A model generated the notes under the pieces. That model made no database searches, was not told the origin of the DNA, and worked only from the letters and a program-made list of their open reading frames with translations. The position numbers were made by a program, and so were the translations under genes. 64,000 nt of DNA, taken from the NCBI GenBank assembly GCA_900660155.1, contig CABFPE010000009.1, positions 1,532,336 through 1,596,335 of the forward strand, in the 5' to 3' direction. This DNA is from Hofstenia miamia. Its lineage: Eukaryota > Xenacoelomorpha > Acoela > Hofsteniidae. Of this stretch, positions 1 to 13,290 are shown piece after piece (the stretch's first letter is position 1; each line of letters begins with the position of its first letter).

Positions 1-1196
1 ATAAAAGATCGAAACGCGTCAAATGGTGGATTCAATTTTAAAATGCATTTATGCAGCATTTCATTTAAATATATAAAATCCCACTTGTTAAATGCAAATG
101 AAAACCAAAACTTTGGATTGATTAGAAAACTACACCTTAGATTGAATAAAGAAGAATTACGAATATCATTTTTGGCTCAATGTATTCAATATAAGTTAAT
201 TCCAAAATTTTTGTCACTTTCTATTCCTCAACATCTTAGGAATTATTCTTATAAATTTAGAAGAGCACAACTAAAGGCATTAAAAGCAATTCATAAAGAT
301 GCTAGAAGAAAATTACTTGTTTTGAAAAAAGAATATGATGATGCTATGTCAGCATTTAGAGATAGAAAATATGTTGAATCAATTTTAGAAACACTTAACA
401 AAAAACAGTTAACAAAGATTAAAGCAACCCATTCAAATAAAATACTAAAAATGAAGAAAAAACAAGGTAATGATATACTAGATTTTTGTGTTACTGATAC
501 CGTTTTAAATTTATCCAGTTACAAACTTTCAAAAGAACAACATGATGCTTTATCATTTGGTTTAAAAATGAGTTGGCCATCAACATTTAATAATTTCAAA
601 ATAGAAATAAATTCCGAAACAATGTTTCAAAATCTATTAAGAAATGAAAAATTAAATCAGGAGGAGGACATTAAGGATTTACGAAATGACATCATCTATA
701 CAATGAAAAGTTATCTAAAACAACCTAAAATATCTCAGAAAGTAAAGTCCTTAATTTCAAATGTTCGTAAGATTTCTAAAAATGAGGATATATATGTTTG
801 CAAATACGATAAAGGAAATGGAACAGTTATTTTAGACAAAAAAACCTACTTACAAAAAATGAATAACATCTTAAATGACTCATCAAAATTTAGCAAAGTT
901 TATCCTGACTCGAAAATTAAGAACAATTACTTTATGCATATTGAAGAAAAATTTAACAAGAAGTTACTATCTCTAAGAAACAATAATAAAATTTCATCTG
1001 AAATCTACAACAAAATTCGCAGCACAGGAAGTCAACCAGCTAGACTTTATGGACTTGCAAAAGTACATAAAGACAATAAAGATCCTCCAATGAGACCAAT
1101 TCTTTCTATGGTTAATTCAGTAACTTCAAACTTGAGCAAATGGCTTGATAGTATTCTTAAGGAATTCTTACCAAATAAATATATATATATATATAT
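1..1196 (+). mobile_element. Penelope-like element, front half of reverse transcriptase
   Basis: An open frame from 43 encodes about 380 residues of a Penelope-like reverse transcriptase. Seen: a lysine-rich N-terminal region, then D-K-G-N-G at residues 256-260, G-L-A-K-V-H-K near residue 337, R-P-I-L-S-M near 351 and N-L-S-K-W-L-D near 363. This spaced set is typical of Penelope-like elements, which copy RNA by target-primed reverse transcription and usually carry a GIY-YIG endonuclease after the RT. The frame runs into an (AT)n tract at 1179-1196 and is lost there, so the palm core, the YxDD box and any endonuclease are absent. The element may extend left of the window. The copy at 42.7 kb is clearly related (shared I-P-K-F-L-S-L-S-I-P) but well diverged, so these are different lineages rather than a recent duplication. 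The annotated start may not be the true one. Confidence 0.88.
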
Positions 1197-1221
1197 GTAT
1201 AGGCATCCCTTATATATTTAA

Positions 1222-1792
1222 TGGGGAAGACTTAGACTCTCCGCCTTTGATTTGAAATTCTAATATGTAAAAATGCGCTGTGCAAGTATAAAGTAATTCC
1301 AGTCCGCTTTAACACTAGAAGTACCAAGTGTGTCAAAATTGACTTAAAATTAAAATTTTGTTTAGTTGAATTCATTAAAAACAACAGCAGGCATATACAA
1401 ACCTCCAAAAATATCGATAATCTATTTGAATTTCCTTAAGTAAAATTTTTTTTCATTCTTTTGCATAATTTTTTAATTGAAATGCTACATATAAAATGAA
1501 TCTCAAGGAGCAACGGTACTTCTAGAGTTAAGGAATGGTGAAGGTTGTCATAATTTTATTGCTAAATCACAAACACAAGATTCAGAATTGCAATATTGCA
1601 AAAATATTACAAATCTAATAGTAATAGTATAACATTTTTAGAGGCGATTACCATACCCTATCTGTTGACCAAAGACATTGAAAATTTCTAGAAATAATTT
1701 TGTCACCATAAAGTTTCTGCTGAGAAAGCTTAGTGAGTAAGATTGAGAACAGGAAAAATTTGAAATTTTGCACATTGGTCGAGAGACACCCC

Positions 1793-1824
<32 letters not shown>

Positions 1825-4800
1825 CATATATATATATATATAATAAATCATCAAATTTCATTTGTTGAATTCAGCAGCATATCAATTTTTTTCAGTAAAT
1901 GTGGTACAAAAAATTTCTCGCGCTAAACAGGTTGGTTAACTTCTACAAATTGCATTGCATTGTATCGAATGATTCTGATTAATTTTTGACATATGTGTAT
2001 TTTGATTAATGTCAACTTTCCATTCATGAACATTGTGCAAAAGTGGATGGAGCAACAAATCAATGCCTCAAATTAAGTTCAGATACATTAAATTTGAATT
2101 AATCACGTCTGCCAGTTTTCAGGTGAGAATAATGAGTTTCAAGATCGCTTCTGGCTATCAGACATCTTGTCAATCCAAACACTAATTACAAATTAAAATT
2201 CAAAGTAATTTATCAATTCATAATATAGAGATTGTCACTAGATAGTATGAATTTATGCACTTAGGACGTTTTCTTCCTTTACCCTAGTAAAAAATTTATT
2301 CATAGACAAAAAGTGTTTGCAAACATGTATTTTGTTCCATTGATGGAATATTTAGTGTCTAATTATTACAAAATTGTGTGAATTATTGTTGTTTAAAATC
2401 ACAAACGCATTTAAATTTTTAAGAATTTTGGTGATTTTTTTTCGAGCCACTGTTAATAAAATTTGAAATAGTAATTTTTTCGGAAAACAACTGAATTTTT
2501 CTTACAAAATGTGCATTGCCCAGAACTTCTAAAATTTATTTTTGGCATCAAAATAGTAGCGTTTAGAGTATCCTTAAATTTGCAATATTATGCCTAACTT
2601 CCAGCATTGGATTTGTGCTTTTAAAGGCAATTTTAACACAAAATCATATTAATATTAGAAACATTGATTCTTTTTAAATTATAACTGAATTCTATGTTTA
2701 CTGCTACGGAGAATTTAGACATGGAATTGAAGAAAGAAGCAACACCTTTAATGCTAACAACTCAAGAGCAAATATTCTGCAGCAGCTTTCAATAATGCGT
2801 TCATTTCCAATAAAACTACAGTATAATATTATGCACTTGAATGATCAATTGATCAATTTTATATGATTATTCAATGAAACAATTTCATCGGTAGGCGTTC
2901 TTCCAAAATTTAAGTTTGAAACAACAACTTCAATAGAATTGGTGAAATCTGTAATAGAAACATTATCATGAGATTTTGATGAGTGATATTGATAGCAACC
3001 ATTATGATAATCTTGAATGATTTCCCAGTTTAATGATTTCAGTTCACCCTGAATAATGGAACTCATAACCCCAATTTACACATTCCTAATATGACAATTT
3101 ACAATGCATATATACTTTACATGTATTGTATTTAGTTCAATATTTAATGTTCACTTCAGTGATACCTGCCTCAATCGGTGAATCAAGGAAACTGCAATCC
3201 ATTCATGAATGCAAAATATGACTACCTATCCCCTAAGAATAGAAGTAGAGCATTACTTCACTGTATTTAACTTCTGAATCAAGTGCACACTCTTATTCAC
3301 AATTGGTTCAATGCAATAGCACACCTCAGAATTTGATGCGGTGAACAATTAGATTATAATTTGATAATTCAACATTTGGCGAAATCCTTGATGACTACTG
3401 ATTACAATTAACTTTCCCTTGAAAGACACAATGGATTAATCATACTCATTGTATCTAGAGATGCTGGATAATCAATTGGGTGTCTTAAAATTTCATTTTA
3501 GTTAAACAGTTGTTTTGATAAAATATTGAAGTTAATTAGACTTCTATGAAAAAGTACTAAAGTAGATTTGAACAATGAAACATTTTCCAATCACAATCAC
3601 CTACGATAGGGCCTGTAGACCAGGGTCTGAACTTAGCATAATAACTTGTAGTCGTTCGAGGATTTTAATTCTTAAAACAATTTGTTTGAAGACTTTAAAA
3701 ATTACAACATATCACATAAAATATTACTCCAAGCCACACAAAATTAACTGTCTTCCTTATTGTATTTATAAAACTATTTTACACTATATTGTAATGTATG
3801 AATTGTAAATTGTGAACTTCAGATGTTGCAAATAATTTGACTTCAATTAATGAAGCTTACTTAATTTACAAAGTCATACAGGCAGTGTATTAGTGTCCTA
3901 TTTGGATAACTTAACCCCAATAAAAAATTATTCAGCAAGCCATCTTAAGTAGTTGCACATAGTCTGATATCTTATCAATTATGATTATGTGCTTTGATGC
4001 ATGATTTGTCAATGCATTGGCAAGTCAAAAGACCTAGAAGCCCTACCCCAGACAATTACGACAGAGAAATTTTACGCCACCTATGAGTTGCTATAAATTG
4101 TGAAGTCTGTAAAAAGAGACTAACTTGCTATTATTAATCAAAACTTGATTAATGTGGAAGGATTACTTGAATCTCATTAGTATAAGTAAATAGGACTCTT
4201 AGTGCTCATATTTGCAAAATAATTTAGTTCTTTGCGAATTCTATCTACTGTTTGAGACGGCAAGACGTTCCGGAAGCAAAGTAATTAAAGCTCAGATACT
4301 CTAACAGATGTTTATAGAGTTTTCCTTTCAAAAATTTTCTCCCAAACCAATGCCAATCACTCATTAAAATAAAGTGATTTATTTCTTTGATAAATTTAAC
4401 TAGTTATCTGACAGAAGCAAATGTACCACGCAAGGAGAACAATGATAGTTCTTTGATTTCACTATACAATCCTTGAATGTATGACATTTCCTTAACTAAG
4501 CAAAAGAACTTACAATATCAAATAGATTAATAAAAATTTATATACATATATATATATATAATTTCGGGAACATTTTTTAAAATACTTAAAAATGGCAACA
4601 ATGTTTGTCGAAACATGTCACAATAAAAAGTTACCTAAAAATGTTCAGTCTTTAGATTATAAGCAGCAGGTTTTGATACAAGCAAGATTTTTAGCTGCAA
4701 TAAGTGGTTGCTATAACGCGTACTGCACTGTATATTTTAACCCTATATCTTCAGGAACCGAAAAAAATAATTGTAATAATAATGGAAACGCTCTATTTCA

Positions 4801-5323
4801 CATAAAATATTAATGAGCGGTCAAAATTTTAAATTTCACGATTTTCTTACAAAAAATTTTCTAGGAATTCGTAAAAAACTCTTCAAATCTGATTCCTTCA
4901 CACGATCGCAATAAAAAATATAGCAGACAAGTGAGTAAATACATCAACAGCCAATATACAAGCTCTGAGTTAATTGATTACACAGATTCTCTAACTAATG
5001 CTACTTTAGTTTAATGCTGGTCATACTATCCTCAATTTTACAAGGCCTCTTGTGTACTTCTGAAAAATACATATAGTATAAAATATACTCATTTGTAATG
5101 GTCATGTACATACCTATACACATAATTTTGACCCACTTTTTTCAGAAATTTGTAATTTGTATCGAATGCGTGACAAAAGCAAGATTAAGGGGTAAATGAT
5201 TAGGAGGGCATGATGTAGTCGTGATGCCATAGTGGCACAAAACCATGAACAACATAAAGAAGCTGGAAAACCATATTCATAAATCAACAATGCAGCATAT
5301 GAATAACGATTATGTTTGTTTCT
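1222..5323. other. AT-rich non-coding stretch
   Basis: About 4.1 kb with no gene I can support. It holds a (TA)n tract at 1793-1842 and a shorter one near 4539-4560. The open frames here are short, AT-driven and show no recognisable motif. Confidence 0.6.
1793..1842. repeat. (TA)n microsatellite
   Basis: Nearly pure TA dinucleotides with a few single-base interruptions (TATGTATATACATA in the middle). One of about eighteen such tracts in the window. Confidence 0.95.
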
Positions 5324-5390
5324 TAAACCTCGATTGTGACGAGAAGTTCCTTACAGTAAAGTCAGCTTGGTTATAAGCGAGGTTTACTGT
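5324..5390. repeat. Hairpin resembling a pogo/Tigger-type terminal repeat
   Basis: TAAACCTCG at 5324-5332 is matched by its reverse complement CGAGGTTTA at 5378-5386, and the right arm continues to ...TTTACTGTA. Read on the minus strand the right arm gives ACAGTAAACCTCGCTTATAA, which resembles the CAG...ACCTCG... ends of pogo/Tigger-like DNA transposons. The spacing is too short for a complete element, so this could be a very short MITE or two abutting ends. No transposase is visible nearby. Confidence 0.4.
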
Positions 5391-8287
5391 ATATAGCCAC
5401 AATCAAAGTATTTATTTACGAAAACGTTTTATTGGTTCAATGTTGTAATTGGTACATACACAAAAATTTTCTACTATCTAATATTTTTTGTATTTTTCCT
5501 TTAAAAATGCCGGTAATTAGGTATAATTATTTATTTACACTTGATATATGAATATTCTAGAGCTCTGGCCTTTGGGAATACTTGAACTCGACTGGAGATA
5601 TTTCTTTGATACATTTGTATAGGGTTGCTCAACATGTAGCATATTTATATATAGATTCGCCTATTGAGAAAATCATGTCTACAGAAAATTGTAACTCGAC
5701 TCGAATTCACGAGTTAAGGAAGCAACTAGATACTCAAATATATAAAAGCCAACTCGCAGATGCATAGAATATACAAGTATAGTGTATAAATGATCTTATT
5801 TTTGCCTTCTCAAACTAGCTTTCAGACTTTTCAATTCGAAAAAATAAATTATTCTTCAAAAGATTTCTCAGGAAAAGGAATATTCAATAATTTATTTAGA
5901 AAAACTGTAAAAAAAGTTTTAATAGCTTTGTGGAGCATGCCCATTTTTTGAAATATCTTGAAAAAAAGACAGTAGAATTATTTCAAGCTGTTGGTCGCGG
6001 GAACCGCTTAAACTGGAAAGCATTGACCACTTCCATCTGTAGTTTTTTCTTAAAAATTTAGGAAGTCTTTAGAGAATTATTTATTGTATTTAACTCAAAA
6101 GAGAACATTAGTACGCTCTAAATACTTGTCACAAACAATTAATATCTCATGACTGTGATATATAACTAAAATCTATTTTAAGTTCGATCAAACAAAATTC
6201 TTTCTTTGTTGGGAAATGTTATTCTGACTCTGAAAACCGTATTCAAATTAAGGAACTCATTCTTGACGGTCTCGATTCAGACCAAAAAATGCACAACAAT
6301 TTGATGGCACTACTTAAACCAAATAAAATTGGTCTGTCATATTTAATACTTACCAAATTTCATTAAAATCGCTTATTTCAAACTTACAAATGTTGCAATC
6401 GCCAATTATTTTTTGAATTGAGAATGCAAATAATTTTATAAATCAAATTGATTATTAGATTTGCTTGTCTCAATATCCTAGAAACAATTGTAGTATGGTT
6501 AGCGCTATTGCAAGTCATGGCCTTACAGTCCTGGAGTTTGGAAGACAGCTGGCGACCCACACACAAACTTACAATTTCCCATGTCCCCACATCCATAATG
6601 TAATGATAAAATTGCTCATTGAGCTATATCCACCATGATCTACAACTAATAGGACCCACTGATCGATAAATAAACAAAGCAGTATATACCAAAAAACTGT
6701 TTTATTAAACACATCAACACATAAAAAATCTATCAAAAACGTTATAGCTACATATTAATATTTCTACTGAAAAGCATTAGAAACTTGAAAGAAAACTAGT
6801 AAGACTACATCATTGATCGAATAGCGGTGAATTTTTTAGAGATGAAGAAAAGCAAATTAGAGAGACTGGAACTCATGGAAATTATTCAGATATCAAATAT
6901 TTCCCTTCAATCCCAACCGGAAAAAAAAAATCTGGTATCATTTGTGAAAAACGGTAAAATGAAAAAGTTTGAATAACAAAGAAGTGTTACTGGTTTTTTT
7001 GAGTATGTATAGCAGAAACTTTATAATATATAACAAATGGAAGAATTTCAATGTGAAATTATATGATTCATAAAATATTTTGGAGAAGTTCTAACCAAAT
7101 ATTGGTATATAATACTCCCAATAAAATTGGAAAACAATTCAATATTTCTTAATTATATTGGTTTCAAATACCAGACATAGATAATTATTTATAAATTAGG
7201 TTTTAGAAATATATGCTATTTATTTCCCTTGGGGGATGAATGAACTTTCTGCGTTATTTTCCGAATATAATTAAAGTTTTCAACAGAAGAGTAATTTTTT
7301 TAATTGAATAAAAACATTAAACCTAATATACGTCGATTGCTGGAAACATAATTCAGTCACACCTACGAGAAAACAATCCAACTAAAATGCGCCTAGAAAT
7401 AAAAACCTCACTAAAATTCTCAATTATTAATTAAATTTTGGGAAGAGCTTACAGTATATTTTCAGCCAAAATTGATGGGCAATGTCATTTACAAACTTTT
7501 TATAATTAATAATTATTTAGATCAAATTATTATCGCTTCGAATTTATTATTTGAATTAGCAAATAATTTTAGAGTTGATGACCGAGAGTGGAGCGCCTAA
7601 TGACATAGCATATGATATCAAAATTTCAATTAATAATAACAAGATTCAAAGGCTGTTTATTGATGAAAAAACAGGTACAATCTATAAACTACAAACTATT
7701 TATACAATAATATAAATAAATATATTATATGAATCTGTGCGTCACATTGTATTTTCTAGCATTATACAAAGTGTTCGTACGAGTAGTTAGGGTAGTTTTC
7801 AATGTCGCTAAGTATGAATTGCAGTGGTACAACCTGGGTCACAAATTGCAAACCTTTGAACAAGTGACCCGGTTAAAGCTGTGTCCTTGTGATTCGTTTT
7901 TGACCTGGTTGAAAAAACATAAGTAAAAACAATTTTAAAGAGAAGATAATTTTTTATATTTTAAACAATTCAAATTTATGCAGGCTACGGTTTGCGATTC
8001 TAAAGTGCTTGGATAAACTCTGGCCCTTCAACATCTGCGTGAAGAGGTGACCTAGTAGTTAAGTGGTGTGAAGAGGAACTGCTTAATATTGAGATAACTG
8101 AGATGTCATGCTTAATGCATACAAGTGGTAATTAAACTATTCAAAAATGATATCATGTGAAAAATTTTCACTATATGTAGTTTGAAATAGGATTCTTGGA
8201 AATTAATAAATTCGAATTCAAAAGTTTCCTCAAGCAGTAACTGGTTTTAAAATGTTTTTTCAAGGTATTAATTTTTTCTGAATTTCG
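5391..8287. other. AT-rich non-coding stretch
   Basis: About 2.9 kb in which I see no gene, repeat array or transposon end that I can support. The few frames of 60-70 codons (5582-5767, 6384-6596, 7729-7926) have no recognisable motif. Confidence 0.55.
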
Positions 8288-8306
8288 TTATTATTATTAT
8301 TATTAT
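8288..8306. repeat. (TTA)n tract at the LINE 3' end
   Basis: Pure TTA triplets. On the minus strand this is a (TAA)n tail directly after the 3' end of the LINE derivative. Confidence 0.9.
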
Positions 8307-9740
8307 CTCTTACTTCGCACAGCTTCATGCTGGTATTCCTCTCAGCTCGGGGAACTCACCAGTTCCCAGGGAGTCTGAGAGCTTTCCTCAGGACTCTAGC
8401 TGTTCCTAACTCCTCCAAGTATCTCTTATGCTTCTTACTTACTGCTCCTAGTGCGCCTACTACTACCGGGACTACTTCAACCTTCTTTAACTTTCTCTGC
8501 CAACTCCCTGTACTTGTCTATCCTCTCTTTCTCCTTGCTTTCTACATTTCTGTTCTTTGGTACTGCTATGTCTATCACTGTTCCCAATCTTTTCTCTTTG
8601 TCTACTACTACTACTATGTTTGGCCTCTGTGCTTCTAACACTTTGCTTGTCTGTATGTTGAAGTCCCACAGTATCTTAACCTTCTCATTTTCTATCCACA
8701 TCCCCATATATTCTCTCAGAACCTTACTGCGGACTTGCCTGCTTTAGCTGTAGCCTTTCCTCCTGCATCTAGTTCTTTGTAGAATCTTTCTTCTTGGGTC
8801 TCAAACTTCATATTGTCACTTGCTTGCTTTGCTCTAGCCTATATTTTCTTAGTTTCTCAGCTTCTGCAACTAATCTTTTGCAGTTTCTATTGTCTTTCCT
8901 TTACCTACCCTGCACCGCCTTACTTGATCTTCCCTATTTGCTGCCTAATCTTTCCCACTTTATTCTCAATTCTTCTTTCCCATGCTGGCTTTCTGTCTCC
9001 CTTATCTTCTTGTTGCCTTTTCTTCTTCATGTCCATGCCTACATTCTTGAGCACTTCCCATGCGCCTGCATACACTAAGCTATTTACTTCTGTGACACTC
9101 CTAGTATCTATCATCTCCAACACTTTATTGACCTTTGCTGTCTCTACGGCTAGCTTGCTTTTCTTAACTCCTCTTGTAACTGGCAACCTAGTTCTCTCAC
9201 CTATTGCTTCCTTCATCTTTTCCTTGATTGTTGCTTCAGTTTCTGTGTCCACTGGTTCTACTTCTTCCGCCACTTCTGCCTCAACGTCTATCACTTCATC
9301 TTCCCTTTGCTTAGCCTGTTCAACTCTCTTTTTCCCTTTACTCTCATCTAACTGTAACTTGTGCTTGTCCTGCAAGCCTCTGCTCTGTAACTTCTAATCC
9401 TGTTCCTGCCTTCCTCCATTCTTCCAGCATTCTCTTCCTCCCTCTAATCTGGCCTGCTTCTTCTGTAACACTCCAATGCTGTCCTGTTCTGCTCATCTGT
9501 CCATTTGTGCCGTTGTCCATTGGTCTGTGTGGATCCTATACTGCCACTTCTCGAGTCCACACTCCCGATTGTGGAGTCCACCTGACCGGAGATTCTTCGC
9601 ACCCTCTGACCATTTAAGGCCTGCCGGGGTCTGAGGGCCTTTTCTTTTGGTTTCACTCTCATTGAAGGAAGGGTCGGGGGGGGCGGCCTCGACCCCGGGT
9701 CCTCGCGGTCCCAGCCTTTTACCCCTTTGCCACTAGGGCC

Positions 9741-9742
<2 letters not shown>
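8307..9742 (-). mobile_element. Internally deleted LINE (both protein ends kept, RT domain missing)
   Basis: This block is much richer in G+C than its surroundings. On the minus strand the 5' part encodes W-T-D-E-Q-N...C-Y-R-R-S, then R-K-R-M-L-E-E-W and T-E-Q-R-L-A. Next comes a segment with L-P-V-T-R-G and S-V-T-E-V-N-S-L-V-Y-A-G-A (9375-8920), as in the N-terminal regions of one group of invertebrate LINEs. After a Q-x-x-x-R-F-Y-K-E-L-D motif (about 8770-8790) the sequence goes almost at once to the C-terminal motif I-L-W-D-F-N-I-Q-T (8707-8477) and ends in L-G-T-A-R-V-L-R-K-A-L-R-L-P before the (TAA)n tail. The whole reverse transcriptase that normally sits between these parts is missing. 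The frame is also shifted at least twice in the N-terminal part, for example near 9445. It cannot be autonomous. I do not assign a clade. Confidence 0.82.

Positions 9743-9787
<45 letters not shown>
9742..9787. repeat. (ATT)n tract at the LINE 5' end
   Basis: About fifteen ATT triplets beside the 5' end of the LINE derivative. Together with the tract at 8288-8306 it brackets the element, which suggests insertion into, or tailing with, the same triplet repeat. Confidence 0.92.
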
Positions 9788-9788
<1 letters not shown>

Positions 9789-9794
9789 TGTCAT

Positions 9795-12700
9795 TTATTA
9801 CTGCAATAAATTTGCTTTGACTCTTATTTTTATTATGCTAATTAATAGCAATACTAAAATTGAAATAAAATTCATTGTCATCTGCTAAATATTTGAAACA
9901 CAAATAAGTTATCCTACAATTAATGGTTTTTTAATTTTATTATTCTACTTTAGTGTAAAATTAAAAGATAATTTCCACACATTTCTTGTACTAATGAAGA
10001 TATGTATTGGAAGGTATCTTTTCAATAAACGAGAACATTTTCATTGCTAATCTTCAAAATACGCAAATCAATTACTAAGTAAACAACGGAGATTTTTACT
10101 TTTTTCCGTAAAAAATTGAAAAATGCATTTTTTACGGTCTATTTACTCAATAGGTCAGAACATTAGACTTCAAATTTGCTACTATCTGGTAATATTGAAT
10201 ACAAACAATCGTATTCTTAAATGAGAAATTATCCGAGTAATTCAAATCAAACTGTTTGAATTTAAATATTGGAAAGAGAAGCTCTTCCTAAATGAAGACA
10301 CATGCTTCCTTTTTCAGTTAATGATAATGCCAAGTTATGCATTAAATGCTTATTCACTGCGTATTTTCTCTTTAAAAGGTTCTTTGTAGGCTTGGATATT
10401 TTTAGAATATAAATTTAATTCATTTTTATTGGGAAATTCATGCCATTTTGTGGTGATTAAAAATGGAAAATGTAAAGTGCATTCAGTGTTTAATATATTA
10501 AATGCGAATTTTATCCGTAAATTCGAAATGCAAATATCGAAAAAAAATCATTTCGTCCGGTAATGCATGTAATTAATAAAACAAATTGTAACATGACATT
10601 AAACAGATTCCGCTTACATATCCTGTACATTCAGATTTACTGCTTTTCATTAGAATTGCCACAATTGTTAAAAAACTGACTGAATAAGCGACTGGATTTT
10701 ATAATGAGTTGCTTTGGGCAAGGACACAGTATAGTCCTCCGCAATTTCAATTCAAATTGAAGTGTCTCTTCAAATTAATCCAGACCCTCTATATAGTAGC
10801 TGTATATTTCGTTTGGGAGACTGACATTAACTATACAATATAATCACTCTTAATTTATGAATAATCTTATGTTAGATTAAGCGATCCAAAATAGAATAAT
10901 GAGAAACCAAAGATTAAATGATTTTAAAACATTTTATGTACATTAATCAATTGCAATTAAGTGATGCATTTTGGATATTAATCAATATTGAACAAAGAAT
11001 AGAAAATTGGGTAATTTGTGCAATCTCCTGACTCAGGTGATCCCATATTTACTGTTTAATAAAAGCTAAATTGAAAACAGTTTACATTGAAGCACTAAAA
11101 GTATAAAAAAATTGTTGCAAATACCCATTTCTAAGTTGAATTGTATCAAATTATGTGTCATACGCCGTTATTATTTGACAGTAATTGCATATGACAAACA
11201 ACCACAATATTAAATTAATGATGATGTTCAATTTTGTCTAAGCGATAAACTAGTTATTTGACTGTTTCAAAGTGAATAAGTTGAATAAAAAAATTCTAAA
11301 TTGTTTTCACTAATTAGATTTATCTAGTGATTTTTTAGATGTAAATGTAAGCCTTTATTTAAGCAAACGATTCGTTTTAAGCTAACATAGCATGCATACT
11401 TGTGTATCATAGAATCACAGGATTACTTAAGCATCTTATATTTTTTAACATCAAAGTACTTAACTACGGCGTATCAAAATATGGCACTGACTTCCAAAGT
11501 AGCCTTTTAAATTGATTGAATGATTGTTACTTTACATGAATCACAATTAATAGATTATACATTGGAGCATTTTCAGTTAGTAAGGAAATCATTCTAGATA
11601 TTAAGTTGTTGGGATTCCCTTTCCTTTGTCCCAAGAATTGAATGAGATAGCTAGGAGCATAAGTAAACTAGGCCTATTTTTTCGCTAGTGCTGTCGTTCT
11701 TTTGGGACATCCAATTCTGAAAACTTATTCGTCCAGTTTTAGCATTTTTTATAGGAAGAAAAAATTAAATATAAGCCTGATAAAGTCAATGCCTACATAT
11801 TTTTAAAATATGAGAATAGCGAACCATTTTTTTGGTGACTTGAAGGCTTTAGCCATTCGTCTATTTTGGGAATGAAATAATTGCTAACAGGAACATGATT
11901 AGTCCTGAACTACATCTTTGAGTATTATCAAAAGCAATATTTTATTGCGAATTTTAGAGAATTAATTTATTTCGTAATGTTTATTTTAGAAAATACCAAA
12001 AATGGATGTAAGGTAAAGCAATGCTTTACTAAGAAGAGAAACATAATTTGGTTACAAGTATATTTTATTACATAAACAAGATTTGCTTTTATATTCAATA
12101 TTAGCTTTGCAATCCTAGGCTAATATATTATTGCACTTAACAGCGGCACCCTCAGATATAGAGATGAGCGAAAAGCTTAGGCCCACCAAGGCTCGCAACA
12201 GTACCTTTGGGCCCTGCTCTGGCCACTTAACTTATACCAATTTAGCCGAATGTTGGCTATGTTAAAAAATGTAAATGGAATTTTGAAAAAAATATTAAAG
12301 CCAAGTATACCGTTTAAAGAAACATTTTGTTATATTTAATATTTATTGACTAACAGTTGTAAATGAATATACAATTATAGATAGACTTTAATTATTAAAA
12401 ACACGTCTATGAATAATAAATCAATAATGTTTTTGCAATTTATTCAACTTATTTTCTCAATTTTGTTGACTGAAATAGTCTAGTTTCCACAAATATATTT
12501 CTTCATCGTATGACATAGAGTCTGCATACTTCCCGGCATATTTAGAAAATTCAATATACATCTGTTCAGAATATTTATGTCTGGGGAATAAAGTCCTTGT
12601 TTTACGAGGATGACATCGTTGTCACGGAAGTAGAGATGAGCTTCTCCTGTGTTGAAACAAGGTTTCCATTAAACGATCGCAGTACGTTTCTGAGAAATTG

Positions 12701-13052
12701 ATGAGCACCTCAGAATTAATAAAACTTTATGTCGTCTCGGTATTGTATCAAGTTGGCATATTAAATGGTACTATTCAGCTATACTAACTGAAACGGTCTA
12801 CCTTAAATTTATCGTATCATCACTGACTTTCAGATCCCTTCCAACAACATCATTTCTCCCAAAATGCTCACCACTTGTGAATTCTTGAGATGTATTTGGT
12901 GAGCTATTCACTATACGATAATGCCACTGTAATTTTTCAGTGAATTGTATACAATTCAATCCATTTCAGTGTAGTGTTTCCATTGATGCTCTTGTAATAT
13001 AGTAAATGCATTTTTTTCGAAAGTTCGGGCTCAAGCCCTTGTTAACCTTGCT
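9795..13052. other. AT-rich non-coding stretch
   Basis: About 3.3 kb without a supportable gene. Two copies of TAGAGATGAGC (12159-12169 and 12631-12641, same orientation) resemble the TAGNG starts of some hAT transposons, but no matching right ends were found. Confidence 0.5.
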
Positions 13053-13290
13053 CAGGGGCGTACGCAGAATTTTCTGATGGGGCACCTCAGCTATAATCAA
13101 ATGAAACCCCAAAGCAGAAAATTTTGAAGGTATTAAAAAAATAGACTTTAAAAATGCAATTCACACCCTTATAGTTTTTAACTTTTATTAATATTTTGCC
13201 GAACTTTTTTTTTGATTTAGCCAATCAAAATAAATTTTGAAAACCTGATGAAAGGGGACATTGCACCATGTCCCTTTGCGTTGGCCACTG
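13053..13290. mobile_element. hAT-type MITE, 238 bp
   Basis: The left end reads CAGGGGCGTACGCA (13053-13066). The right end, read on the other strand, is CAGTGGCCAACGCA. These match at 11 of 14 positions and have the CAGNGG form of hAT terminal repeats. The flanking octamers (ACCTTGCT and ACTCTCCT) agree at 5 of 8 positions, as expected for a decayed 8-bp target duplication. There is no coding capacity, so it would have been moved by a hAT transposase from elsewhere. Confidence 0.6.

Noticed and set aside
8327-9397. Plus-strand frames of 94-194 codons, serine-, leucine- and phenylalanine-rich
   Set aside because: They are antisense to the LINE derivative, whose minus-strand protein motifs are clear.
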